This document shows, in pieces, positions 7,367-15,428 of a DNA stretch of 46,440 bases (positions within the stretch are counted from its first letter, which is position 1; each line of letters opens with the position of its first letter). Location of the stretch: assembly GCF_009674565.1 (NCBI RefSeq), contig NZ_WKJL01000036.1, positions 1-46,440 of the forward strand, in the 5' to 3' direction. The stretch is from Duganella aquatilis. GTDB lineage: Bacteria; Pseudomonadota; Gammaproteobacteria; Burkholderiales; Burkholderiaceae_D. Made by a program: the position numbers and the translations under genes. The notes beneath the pieces were generated by a model. That model searched no databases. It was not told the origin of the DNA and saw only the letters and a list, made by a program, of their open reading frames with translations.

Positions 7367-8689
7367 ATGAAAACCCGGCACGACATCACCTCGTCCTTTA
7401 ACCGCGAATTCCGCGATTGGCGCATCTGGGCCACGCGCGGCATTGTCGTGGCGGCTGCCTGTGTCGCCGGCCTGACCATCGTCGCCTTCACCTGGCTGGG
7501 CGAGCAGGCACTGGAATTGTTCATGCAGGCGTTCCGCTTCCGTCCCTGGATCGCGCTGCTGTGGACGCCGCTGTGCACGGCGGCCATCGTCTGGGTCACG
7601 CGGCGCTATTTCGCGGCGGCGGCCGGATCGGGCATTCCGCAAGTGATGGCGGCGCTCGATCCGCTGGCGTCGGCGCCGGTGCAAAACAGGCTGGTGTCAC
7701 TGAAACTCAGCCTGGCCAAGGTCGGACTGACGACCTGGGGGCTGCTGGCCGGCCTGTCGCTGGGCCGGGAAGGGCCGTCGGTGCAGGTCGCGGCCGGCAT
7801 CATGCTGACCGCGCGCCGCTGGTTGCCGGAGCGCTCGGCCATCAGCACGCACGGCCTGCTGGTGGCCGGCGGCGCCGCAGGCATCGCCGCCGCCTTCAAC
7901 ACGCCGCTGGCCGGCATCATGTTTGCCATCGAAGAATTGTCGCGCACGCCGGAGCAGCGCAGCAGCGGCCTGCTGATGTCGGCCATCGTGCTGGCCGGGT
8001 TGATGGCGGTGTCGGTGTACGGCAACGCCACCTATTTCGGGATCATCCATGCCAGCGGCATCGACCTGTCGCTGCTGCTGCCGGGGCTGCTGGTCGCCGT
8101 CGCCAGCGGCCTGCTGGGCGGCGTGTTTTCGCGGCTGCTGCAAGCTTCGCTGGGCGGCAAGGGGCGCGACCTGATGTCGCGCCTGCGCGGCGCCCGGCCG
8201 GTGCTGTTCGCCGCCGTCTGCGGCCTGCTGGTGGCGCTGATCGGCTACGTGTCGGCCGGCGCCACCTTCGGCAGCGGCTACGGCCACACGCGCCACATGG
8301 TGGCGGGGCAGGAGACCTTGCCGGCGCTGTTCCTGCTGCTGAAGTTTGTCGCCACCTGGCTGACCACCTGGTCCGGCGTGCCGGCGGGGATTTTCGCGCC
8401 ATCGCTGGCCATCGGCGCGGCGATCGGCAACGACATCGCACTGCTGCTGCATTCGCCGCACGCCACCGCGCTGATCGCCCTGGGTATGGTCGGCTTCCTG
8501 GCCGCCGCCACCCAGGCGCCGCTGACTTCGTTTATCATCGTGATGGAGATGGTGGATGGCCATTCAATGGTGCTGAGCCTGATGGCTTGCGCGATGGTGG
8601 CGCGCACCCTCTCGCGCGTCATCAGCGCGCCGCTGTACAGCGTGCTGGCGCAGCAGCAATTGACGAATGCGACCGCCGCCGAAAAATAG
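7367..8689 (+). CDS. ClC-family chloride channel/transporter
   Basis: A 440-residue integral membrane protein with the three ClC signature stretches: GSGIP (87-91), GREGPSVQ with the gating glutamate E135, and GIFAPSLAIGAAIG near residue 345. Together these line the chloride pathway. The gating glutamate favours a Cl-/H+ exchanger over a passive channel, but the class cannot be fixed without closer alignment. No C-terminal CBS domains are present, as in many bacterial forms. The ATG at 7367 is preferred over an upstream in-frame ATG at 7292, which would overlap the MarR start and translate through the operator. Seven bases separate it from the next gene. Confidence 0.9.
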   Translation: MKTRHDITSSFNREFRDWRIWATRGIVVAAACVAGLTIVAFTWLGEQALELFMQAFRFRPWIALLWTPLCTAAIVWVTRRYFAAAAGSGIPQVMAALDPLASAPVQNRLVSLKLSLAKVGLTTWGLLAGLSLGREGPSVQVAAGIMLTARRWLPERSAISTHGLLVAGGAAGIAAAFNTPLAGIMFAIEELSRTPEQRSSGLLMSAIVLAGLMAVSVYGNATYFGIIHASGIDLSLLLPGLLVAVASGLLGGVFSRLLQASLGGKGRDLMSRLRGARPVLFAAVCGLLVALIGYVSAGATFGSGYGHTRHMVAGQETLPALFLLLKFVATWLTTWSGVPAGIFAPSLAIGAAIGNDIALLLHSPHATALIALGMVGFLAAATQAPLTSFIIVMEMVDGHSMVLSLMACAMVARTLSRVISAPLYSVLAQQQLTNATAAEK

Positions 8690-8696
8690 GGGAACC

Positions 8697-9497
8697 ATGC
8701 CTGCCAGCCGTCTGACGTTTTCCGTTGTAACGCTGAGCCTTGCACTGACCACATGCGCCGCGCATGCCGCAGCGCCATGCCCAGCCGCGCCGCTGCGGGT
8801 GGCGTTTTATGAAACCGGCTATCTGTCTTTTGGCGACAAGGGTGTCGACCGCGAGCTGGTGGCGGAGCTGGTCCGGCGTTCCGGCTGCCGCATCGAAGCC
8901 CTGACGCCGCCACGCGCGCGCGCCTATGCCATGTTGCAGGCTGGCCAGGTCGATATTGTCACCGCCGCCCTGGTCAACCACCAGCGCGACAGCTACGCGT
9001 TTTTCGTCCCCTATATGCAGCAGCGCTTCGCCATCGTGCTGCGGCGCGATACGGCGGCCGGCATCAAGACCGCCAACGCCTTTGCGGCGCGTCCGGCGCT
9101 GCGCTTCGGCGCCGTGCGCGGCGTGAACTATGGCGGTGAACGGGACCAATGGGTGGCGCGCATGGAGCGCGAGCGCCGGCTGGAGCAGGGCGCTTCGCCG
9201 ACCACCGCGTTCCGCATGCTGGGTTCCGGCCGCTTCGACGCGATGTTTGCGATTCCCCTGCAGTATGAAAAGGAACTGGCCGACCTGGACATGCAGAACC
9301 GTGTCGAGATCATCGACTGGTTCCCCGACGAGACCGCGCCGCTGCGCACGCTGGCGTTCTCGCGCAAGAATTTCTCCGCCGATCAGTTGCAGGCGTGGGA
9401 AGGCGTGGTGAAGTCGATGCAGAAAGACGGCTTCGTCAAGCGGGTGCTGGAAAAATACCTGACGCCGAAGGAAGTCGCCAAGGCCGTCATCAAATGA
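8697..9497 (+). CDS. Periplasmic solute-binding protein, family 3 (amino-acid type)
   Basis: A 266-residue protein with a signal peptide (residues 1-26, ending CAAHAAA). The family 3 binding-protein fold reads LRVAFYETGYLSFGDKGVDRELVAELVRR near the start, PPRARAYAMLQAGQVDIVTAALVNHQRDSYAFFVPY in the first lobe and a second lobe with DAMFAIPLQYEKEL. Such proteins bind polar amino acids or act as sensory/lytic relatives. No ABC permease or ATPase accompanies it, so it may be a stand-alone binding protein. The start at 8697 follows AGGGGAACC and gives a clean signal peptide. It is likely co-transcribed with clc. Its 3' end overlaps that of the GntR gene by 8 bases. Confidence 0.82.
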   Translation: MPASRLTFSVVTLSLALTTCAAHAAAPCPAAPLRVAFYETGYLSFGDKGVDRELVAELVRRSGCRIEALTPPRARAYAMLQAGQVDIVTAALVNHQRDSYAFFVPYMQQRFAIVLRRDTAAGIKTANAFAARPALRFGAVRGVNYGGERDQWVARMERERRLEQGASPTTAFRMLGSGRFDAMFAIPLQYEKELADLDMQNRVEIIDWFPDETAPLRTLAFSRKNFSADQLQAWEGVVKSMQKDGFVKRVLEKYLTPKEVAKAVIK

Positions 9498-10245
9498 TCT
9501 GACGCGCCAGCGCGCCGCCGTCGCCTTGCCAGAACTCGCGGTCGGCCTGGCGCACGCGGTTGGCGGCTTGCTGCATGTGCTCGATCGCCGCCGCGCGCGC
9601 CTGTTCCGGTGAGCCGGCGCTGATGGCCGCCAGGATCTGGCGGTGCTCGTTCAATACCTGTTCCGCCAGTTCCGCGCGCCGCGCTTCGTTGGCGCGCGTC
9701 ACCTGCACCGCCGAGCGGATCGGCGCGGCAAACATTTCCACCAGCGTCGACCAGGCGCTGTTGCCGGTCGCCTGCGCAATCAGCAGGTGGAAGCGAAAAT
9801 CTTCCGCCACGCCGTCCTGGCCATTCGCCACCGCCACCTCGATGCTTTGCAGGGCGCGTTCCAGTTCCAGCAATTGACCGGGCGTGCGGCGCAATGCCGC
9901 CAGCGCCGCCGTTTCGCCTTCCAGCCCGCGCCGCACTTCAATCAGGTTCAGCAGCGATTCGATGGAGCGCGCCGTCAGCGCATCCGACTCCGCTTCCGGC
10001 AACCGGTGCACGAACGCGCCGCTGCCCTTGCGGGTATCGAGGATGCCTTCCTTCTTCAGCAATGCGATGGCCTCGCGCACGATGTTGCGGCTGACCTGGA
10101 AGTGGCTCGCCATCGCCTGTTCCGACGGCAAACGGGTGCCGACAGCCAGCGCGTCGTCGCGGATTTTCTTGCGCAGTGCGGCGGCGACCCGCTCGCCCAG
10201 CGTGCCGGCGGCGAAGGAACCCTGGGTGGTGTGCGATGTATCCAT
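9490..10245 (-). CDS. GntR/FadR-family transcriptional regulator
   Basis: A 251-residue regulator. The N-terminal winged helix (about 15-82) has LRKKIRDDALAVGTRLPSEQAMASHFQVSRNIVREAIALLKKEGIL followed by TRKGSGAFV. The C-terminal FCD domain (about 95-230) has the metal-ligand pattern EDFRFH, NEHRQI and IEHM. FadR-subgroup members respond to sugar acids or organic acids. It is divergent from the gluconate-dehydrogenase-like operon across a 184-base gap and is the natural candidate to control it, with gluconate or a related aldonate as possible effector (inference). Confidence 0.9.
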   Translation of the reverse strand: MDTSHTTQGSFAAGTLGERVAAALRKKIRDDALAVGTRLPSEQAMASHFQVSRNIVREAIALLKKEGILDTRKGSGAFVHRLPEAESDALTARSIESLLNLIEVRRGLEGETAALAALRRTPGQLLELERALQSIEVAVANGQDGVAEDFRFHLLIAQATGNSAWSTLVEMFAAPIRSAVQVTRANEARRAELAEQVLNEHRQILAAISAGSPEQARAAAIEHMQQAANRVRQADREFWQGDGGALARQII

Positions 10246-10429
10246 GATGTAAATGTTGGCTCTGGTTGCGGCGCTATTGTAGCCACCGCACAGTGGTTAA
10301 GCACGTCTTTCGACAGAATCTGCTCGGTACACATTATTTCATCAATGTACAAAAATACTGAATTACGAGTATCATTGCACAAATTAAGATCAAATAAGAA
10401 CAGATTTTATACAATCAGAAAGGCTAATC
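10246..10429. promoter_or_regulatory. Divergent control region between GntR regulator and dehydrogenase operon
   Basis: A 184-base AT-rich gap. It holds several GTAC/TGTAC-centred candidates for a FadR-type site: GGTACACATT near 10327 and AATGTAC near 10345 form an imperfect inverted repeat, and ATTGCACAAATT lies at about 10374. An AAAGG ribosome site precedes the ATG at 10430. None is strong enough to call as the operator. Confidence 0.4.
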
Positions 10430-11119
10430 ATGAAAGTTATTGGCATCTCTCCGCATCGGCGCAACTTCCTGCGCAAGGCTGTGACGGCGGCGCCGGCAGT
10501 GGCGCTGATCGCCGGCGCGGGCGTCGGCGTGGCGGCCAGCGTGTCACCGGCGGAGGCGTATCGTCCCGCCTATTTCACCGACGTGGAATGGCAAACGCTG
10601 ATGGCGCTGGTCCAGCGGCTGATCCCGCCGAACAGCGACGGCCCCAGCGCGCTGGAGGCGGGCGTGCATGAATTCATCGACCTGCAAATGAACACGCCGT
10701 ATGCCTACGGCAAGCTGTGGTTCATGCAGGCGCCGTTCGTGGCATCGCCGCCGGAGTTCGGCTACCAGTTCCACATGGCGCCGCGCGATTTGTACCGCAG
10801 CGCGCTGGCCGGCCTGAACACGGCCACCCAGCAGAAGCTGGGCAAGGGCTTCGCCGCACTGGATGCGGCGCAGCAGGACGCCGTCATCGGCGAACTGGAG
10901 AAGGGCACGCTGGCCATCGGCGAGGTGCCGCCGGCGGTCTTCTTCGGCCAGCTGTTGCAGAACACCCGTGAAGGCTATTTCAGCGATCCCGTCCACGGTG
11001 GCAACAAGGACATGGCGGCGTGGCGCATGATCAATTTCCCCGGCGCGCGCGGCGACTATATGGACTGGGTCGAGCAATACGGCAAGCACTATCCGCTGCC
11101 GCCTGCCTCGATCGCTTAA
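10430..11119 (+). CDS. Gluconate 2-dehydrogenase-like subunit 3 (Tat-exported small subunit)
   Basis: A 229-residue protein with a twin-arginine signal (SPHRRNFLRKAVTAAPAVA, residues 8-26, cleavage near SPAEA). The body resembles the gluconate dehydrogenase gamma subunit: YFTDVEWQTLMALVQRLIPPNSDGPSALEAGVHEFIDLQ at its start, later DPVHGGNKDMAAWRMINFPGARGDY. In this enzyme class the small subunit carries the Tat signal and ferries the flavoprotein to the periplasm. It is first of three genes that match small, large and cytochrome subunits of membrane-bound FAD dehydrogenases. The spacer to the next gene is nine bases. Confidence 0.9.
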   Translation: MKVIGISPHRRNFLRKAVTAAPAVALIAGAGVGVAASVSPAEAYRPAYFTDVEWQTLMALVQRLIPPNSDGPSALEAGVHEFIDLQMNTPYAYGKLWFMQAPFVASPPEFGYQFHMAPRDLYRSALAGLNTATQQKLGKGFAALDAAQQDAVIGELEKGTLAIGEVPPAVFFGQLLQNTREGYFSDPVHGGNKDMAAWRMINFPGARGDYMDWVEQYGKHYPLPPASIA

Positions 11120-11128
11120 GGAATCCCC

Positions 11129-12907
11129 ATGGCAGATATCACACTGAAAAAAGTCGAGGTTGTCATTGTCGGCTTCGGCTGGACCGGCGCCATCATGGCC
11201 AAGGAACTGACCGAGGCCGGCATGGAAGTGCTGGCGCTGGAGCGCGGCGAGTACCGCGATACCTATCCGGACGGCGCCTATCCGAAAACGCTGGACGAGC
11301 TGACCTACATCCAGCGCTCCAAGCTGTTCCAGGACATGTCCAAGAGTTCCTTCACCTTCCGCCACGATGTGGGCGGCGTGGCCGTGCCTTACCGCCAGAT
11401 CGGCGCGTTCAAGCCGGGCACCGGCGTTGGCGGCGCCGGCCTGCACTGGTCTGGCCAGCACTGGCGCGTGCTGCCGGAAGAGCTGCAACTGAAGTCGCAC
11501 TACGAAAAACGCTACGGCAAGAAGTTCATCCCGGAAGGCATGACCATCCAGGACTTCGGTGTCACCTATGAGGAGCTGGAGCCGCATTTCGATTTTGTCG
11601 AAAAAGTGTTCGGCACCTCGGGCGTGGCTTATCGCGTCAACGGCAAGGTGGTCGGCGAAGGCAACTTCTTCGAACCGAGCCGCTCGGACCATTACGCGCT
11701 GCCGCCGCAAAAAGTGCCGTACACCGCGCACCTGTTCCAGAAGGCGGCAGCGGAAGTCGGCCTGCATCCGTTCGTGGCGCCGTCGTCGAATGCTTCCGGC
11801 CCGTACACCAATCCGTATGGCTGCCAGATGGGACCGTGTAATTTCTGCGGCTACTGCTCGGGCTTCGCGTGCTATAACTATTCCAAGGCGTCGCCGCAGG
11901 TGAACATCATGCCGGCGCTGCGCCAGGTGAGCAATTTTGAATTGCGCGCCAACTGCAATGTGCTGCGCATCAATCTGGACGCCAGCAAGAAGAAGGCCAC
12001 CGGAGTCACCTACGTCAACGCCGATGGCAAGACCGTCGAGCAGCCGGCCGACCTGGTGATCGCCAGCACCTTCGCCTACAACAACGCGCATCTGTTCCTG
12101 GTGTCCGGCGTCGGCAAGCCGTACGACCCGGTCAGCGGCCAAGGCGTGGTGGGCCGCAACATCGCCTACCAGACCATGTCGACCGTGCAGATGTTCTTCG
12201 ATCCGGACAAGAACATCAATCCCTTCATCGGCTCCGGCGGCAACGGCGTGGCGGTGGACGACTACAACGGCGACAACTTCGATCACGGACCGCTGGGCTT
12301 CGTTGGCGGTTCGCCGGCATGGTGTAATCCGGCCGGCGTCAAGCCGATTGCCGGCATTCCGGTGCCGAACGGTACGCCGGCCTGGGGCGCGGCGTGGAAA
12401 CGCGCGGTCAAGGACAACTATGCGAACACGGTGTCGTTCGACGTCCACGGCGCCAACATGGTGTACCGCGACTGCTATGTCGATCTCGATCCGACCTACA
12501 CCGACCAGTTCGGCCAGAAGCTGTTGCGCTTCACCTTCGACTGGAAGGACAACGACATCAAGATGAGCCGCTACGTCACCGACAAGATGCTGGCGGTGGC
12601 CAAGGCCATGAATCCGAAATCGATCCACGTCGCGGTCAAGAACTTCGGCGATCACCTGGACCTGCGCAGCTACCAGACCACGCACTGGGCCGGCGGCACG
12701 GCGATGGGCACCGATCCGAAGACCAGTGTGCTCAATCGTTATCTGCAAAGCTGGGACGTGTCCAACGTCTTCGCCGTGGGTTCGAGCGTGTTCCCGGTGG
12801 GGATCGGCTACAACCCGACCGGCCTGGCCGCCGCGCTGACCTACTGGTGCGCCAAGGCGATCCGCGAGCAGTACCTGAAAGATCCCCGTCCACTAGTTGC
12901 CGCGTGA
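11129..12907 (+). CDS. GMC-family FAD dehydrogenase, large subunit (gluconate 2-dehydrogenase-like)
   Basis: A 592-residue flavoprotein. The FAD-binding motif is GFGWTG at 15-20 with LALERG at 35-40. The active-site pair is H519 in TTHWAGGTAMG and N562 in YNPTG. A cysteine cluster, GCQMGPCNFCGYC with SGFAC (C232, C237, C240, C243, C248), sits in the region where related FAD-dependent glucose dehydrogenases hold a 3Fe-4S cluster. No signal peptide is present, as expected for hitch-hiker export with the Tat subunit upstream. It probably oxidises a sugar or sugar acid (gluconate to 2-ketogluconate is the best guess) in the periplasm and passes electrons to the cytochrome encoded next. The substrate could equally be sorbitol, fructose or another aldonate. 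Confidence 0.88.
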   Translation: MADITLKKVEVVIVGFGWTGAIMAKELTEAGMEVLALERGEYRDTYPDGAYPKTLDELTYIQRSKLFQDMSKSSFTFRHDVGGVAVPYRQIGAFKPGTGVGGAGLHWSGQHWRVLPEELQLKSHYEKRYGKKFIPEGMTIQDFGVTYEELEPHFDFVEKVFGTSGVAYRVNGKVVGEGNFFEPSRSDHYALPPQKVPYTAHLFQKAAAEVGLHPFVAPSSNASGPYTNPYGCQMGPCNFCGYCSGFACYNYSKASPQVNIMPALRQVSNFELRANCNVLRINLDASKKKATGVTYVNADGKTVEQPADLVIASTFAYNNAHLFLVSGVGKPYDPVSGQGVVGRNIAYQTMSTVQMFFDPDKNINPFIGSGGNGVAVDDYNGDNFDHGPLGFVGGSPAWCNPAGVKPIAGIPVPNGTPAWGAAWKRAVKDNYANTVSFDVHGANMVYRDCYVDLDPTYTDQFGQKLLRFTFDWKDNDIKMSRYVTDKMLAVAKAMNPKSIHVAVKNFGDHLDLRSYQTTHWAGGTAMGTDPKTSVLNRYLQSWDVSNVFAVGSSVFPVGIGYNPTGLAAALTYWCAKAIREQYLKDPRPLVAA

Positions 12908-12914
12908 GCCGCCC

Positions 12915-14300
12915 ATGAACAAAAAATTTAATCTAACGAACCTCATCGCCGGCCTGGCGCTGGCGCTGGCCGGCTCCGCCAGTTGGGCGGCAGGCGTGGA
13001 TCAGCAACTGATCAAGCAGGGCGAATACCTGGCGCGTGCGGGCGACTGCTTTGCATGTCACAGCGTGGCGGGCGGCAAGCCGTTTGCCGGTGGCCTGGGC
13101 ATGTCTACGCCGATCGGCAAGGTCTATTCGTCCAACATCACGCCGGACATGAAGGAAGGCATTGGCGACTGGAGCTTTGCCGACTTCGACAAGTTGATGC
13201 GCACCGGCGTCACCAAGGCCGGCTACACGGTGTATCCGGCGATGCCGTATCCGTCGTATTCGCGGCTGAGTACCGCCGACATGCAGGCGCTGTACGCCTA
13301 CTTCATGCACGGCGTGCAGCCGGCAGCGACGCCGAACCGCAAGTCGGACATCGTCTGGCCGCTGTCGATGCGTTTTCCGCTGACGATCTGGCGCTGGGTG
13401 TTTGCGCCGAAGCCGCAGCCGTATCAGGCGCCGGCTGCCTCGGACGCGAATGCGCAACTGCTGCGTGGCGCGTATCTGGTGGAAGGCCTGGGCCATTGCG
13501 GCGCATGCCACACCGCGCGCGGCGTCGGCATGCAGGAGAAGGCGCTGAATGGGCTGGATAACACGGTGTATCTGGCCGGCGGCCAGGTCATCGACGGCTG
13601 GGGCGTGCCATCGCTGCGCAACGAGCATGGCGGCGGGCTGGCTCGCTGGACCAATGCGGACATCGTGGCGTTCCTGAGGTCCGGCCGCAACGGCCACACG
13701 GCGTCGTTCGGCGCGATGAACGATGTGGTGGCGCATTCGACGCAGTATCTGAACGAGGCCGATCTGGCCGCCATCGCCGGCTATCTGAAGTCGCTTCCTG
13801 CTGCGAATAGCGCCAAGCCATTTGTCAGCGATCAGACGACGGCGCAGGCGCTGTACAACGGCAAGCCTGCCACCGCTGGCGCACTGACTTACCTGAACAA
13901 GTGCGCGGGCTGTCACCGTTCGGACGGTATGGGCTACGGCAAGGCCTTCCCGGCGTTGGCCGGCAATGCGGTGCTGCAGACGGCGGACGCCACGTCGGCC
14001 ATCAACATCATCCTGTCCGGCGGCTCGGTGCCGGGGACGCATACCGCGCCGTCCACGCTGACCATGGCGCCGTATGCCAAGGAGCTGAATGATCAGCAGG
14101 TGGCCGAAGTGGTCAACTTCATCCAGACCAGCTGGGGCAACCAGGGCGGCACCACGACCGCCAAGGACGTGGCCAAGGTGCGCAAGGTGTCGATACCGGT
14201 GCAGCCGGTGACCGAGGCCGCATATGCCGCCGGCCGCGCGGGCACGCTGCCGAAGGCGATTGTGCGTCCGAGCCGCATCGGTGAGCTGGATACGAAGTAA
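12915..14300 (+). CDS. Tri-heme cytochrome c subunit of the membrane-bound dehydrogenase
   Basis: A 461-residue protein with a signal peptide (MNKKFNLTN, hydrophobic, cut near SWAAG) and three CxxCH heme sites: C45/C48/H49, C195/C198/H199 and C330/C333/H334. This is the arrangement of the cytochrome subunit of gluconate, alcohol and sorbitol dehydrogenases, which hands electrons to ubiquinone. ATG 12915 is preferred over ATG 12897 because the upstream start overlaps the previous stop and spoils the signal peptide. A strong terminator follows at 14335. Confidence 0.9.
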   Translation: MNKKFNLTNLIAGLALALAGSASWAAGVDQQLIKQGEYLARAGDCFACHSVAGGKPFAGGLGMSTPIGKVYSSNITPDMKEGIGDWSFADFDKLMRTGVTKAGYTVYPAMPYPSYSRLSTADMQALYAYFMHGVQPAATPNRKSDIVWPLSMRFPLTIWRWVFAPKPQPYQAPAASDANAQLLRGAYLVEGLGHCGACHTARGVGMQEKALNGLDNTVYLAGGQVIDGWGVPSLRNEHGGGLARWTNADIVAFLRSGRNGHTASFGAMNDVVAHSTQYLNEADLAAIAGYLKSLPAANSAKPFVSDQTTAQALYNGKPATAGALTYLNKCAGCHRSDGMGYGKAFPALAGNAVLQTADATSAINIILSGGSVPGTHTAPSTLTMAPYAKELNDQQVAEVVNFIQTSWGNQGGTTTAKDVAKVRKVSIPVQPVTEAAYAAGRAGTLPKAIVRPSRIGELDTK

Positions 14301-14334
14301 GCGGGGAAGTCAGCAAATGATATCGCTGTAGAAT

Positions 14335-14363
14335 ATGGCCTTCTTCGGAAGGCCATTTCTTTA
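14335..14363 (+). terminator. Rho-independent terminator with UUCG loop
   Basis: Arms ATGGCCTTC (14335-14343) and GAAGGCCAT (14348-14356) close on a TTCG tetraloop, followed by TTCTTTAT. It ends the dehydrogenase operon 13 bases before the next start codon. Confidence 0.8.
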
Positions 14364-14375
14364 TCGGACACCATC

Positions 14376-15428
14376 ATGCATACAGGCGTTATCTACGCAT
14401 TGGCTGCCGCCATCCTGTTTGGCGCCAGCACGCCGTTTGCCAAAGTGCTGGTGGGGCAGATGCCGCCGGTGGCGCTGGCGGGCCTGCTGTATCTCGGCAG
14501 CGGCATCGGCCTGGCGATCTGCTATGCGGTGCGTGCGGTGCTGAATCGCGAGGCTCAGGACAAGCCGTCGACGCTGACGGCGCGCGATCTGCCGTGGTTC
14601 GCAGCGGCTGTCGCCGCAGGCGGCGTGGCGGGACCGGTGCTGCTGATGCTGGGATTGCACAGCGTTTCCGCTTCCAGCGCTTCGCTGCTGCTGAACATGG
14701 AGGGCGTGCTGACCGCGCTGCTGGCGTGGTTTGTCTTCAAGGAGAATTTCGATCGCCGAATTTTCATCGGCATGCTGCTGATTATCGCGGCGGGCGTGCT
14801 GCTGTCGTGGGATCACACGGCGGCTGAAGGCGGACCTTGGGGCGTGGTCGCCATCATCGGCGCCTGCCTGTGCTGGGGCATCGACAACAACCTGACGCGC
14901 AAGGTGTCGGCCAGCGATCCCTTGCAGATCGCCTGCATCAAGGGACTGGCCGCCGGCTCGGTCAACCTGGCGATCGGCCTGGCGCTGGGTGGAGATCTGC
15001 CGGAAACGCGCACCGTGCTGCTGGCCGGCGTGGTGGGATTTTGTGGCTACGGCTTGAGCCTGGTGCTGTTCGTGCTGGCGCTGCGCCATCTGGGCACGGC
15101 GCGCACCGGCGCCTACTTTTCGATGGCGCCTTTCGCCGGCGCCGCACTGTCGCTGCTGATGCTGGGCGAGGCGCCGGACCTGGTGTTCTGGATCGCCGCC
15201 GCGCTGATGGCGGGCGGCATCTGGCTGCACCTAACCGAGTCGCACGCCCACGAGCATGAACACCTGCCGATGGCGCACGCACACATGCACTCCCACGACG
15301 CGCACCACCAGCACACGCATGATTTCGACTGGGACGGGACGGAGCCGCATGCGCATCCGCACCAGCACGCGCGGCTGCGGCACAGTCACGCGCACTATCC
15401 GGACATTCACCACCGCCACGAACACTAG
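14376..15428 (+). CDS. EamA/DMT-family transporter with histidine-rich C-terminal tail
   Basis: A 350-residue protein. Residues 1-285 form ten hydrophobic helices in two EamA repeats (GASTPFAKVLVG in the first, CWGIDNNLTRKVSASDPLQIACIKG in the second). The last 65 residues are extremely rich in histidine (about two dozen His in HAH, HEH, HSH and HPH patterns, with Asp and Glu), a typical metal-binding tail that should face one side of the inner membrane. DMT carriers export or import small metabolites. The tail suggests a divalent metal such as nickel, cobalt or zinc as cargo or regulator, which is inference. Its stop overlaps the stop of the converging pyruvate kinase gene by four bases. Confidence 0.88.
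   Translation: MHTGVIYALAAAILFGASTPFAKVLVGQMPPVALAGLLYLGSGIGLAICYAVRAVLNREAQDKPSTLTARDLPWFAAAVAAGGVAGPVLLMLGLHSVSASSASLLLNMEGVLTALLAWFVFKENFDRRIFIGMLLIIAAGVLLSWDHTAAEGGPWGVVAIIGACLCWGIDNNLTRKVSASDPLQIACIKGLAAGSVNLAIGLALGGDLPETRTVLLAGVVGFCGYGLSLVLFVLALRHLGTARTGAYFSMAPFAGAALSLLMLGEAPDLVFWIAAALMAGGIWLHLTESHAHEHEHLPMAHAHMHSHDAHHQHTHDFDWDGTEPHAHPHQHARLRHSHAHYPDIHHRHEH

Noticed and set aside
10320..10352. GTACA...TGTAC pair as the GntR operator
   Set aside because: Symmetry is imperfect and several similar AT-rich candidates exist in the same gap; kept only as part of the general control region.
10544..12748. A 734-codon open frame on the minus strand opposite the GMC dehydrogenase
   Set aside because: Mirror frame of clear coding sequence, no ribosome site, biased Arg/His/Val composition.
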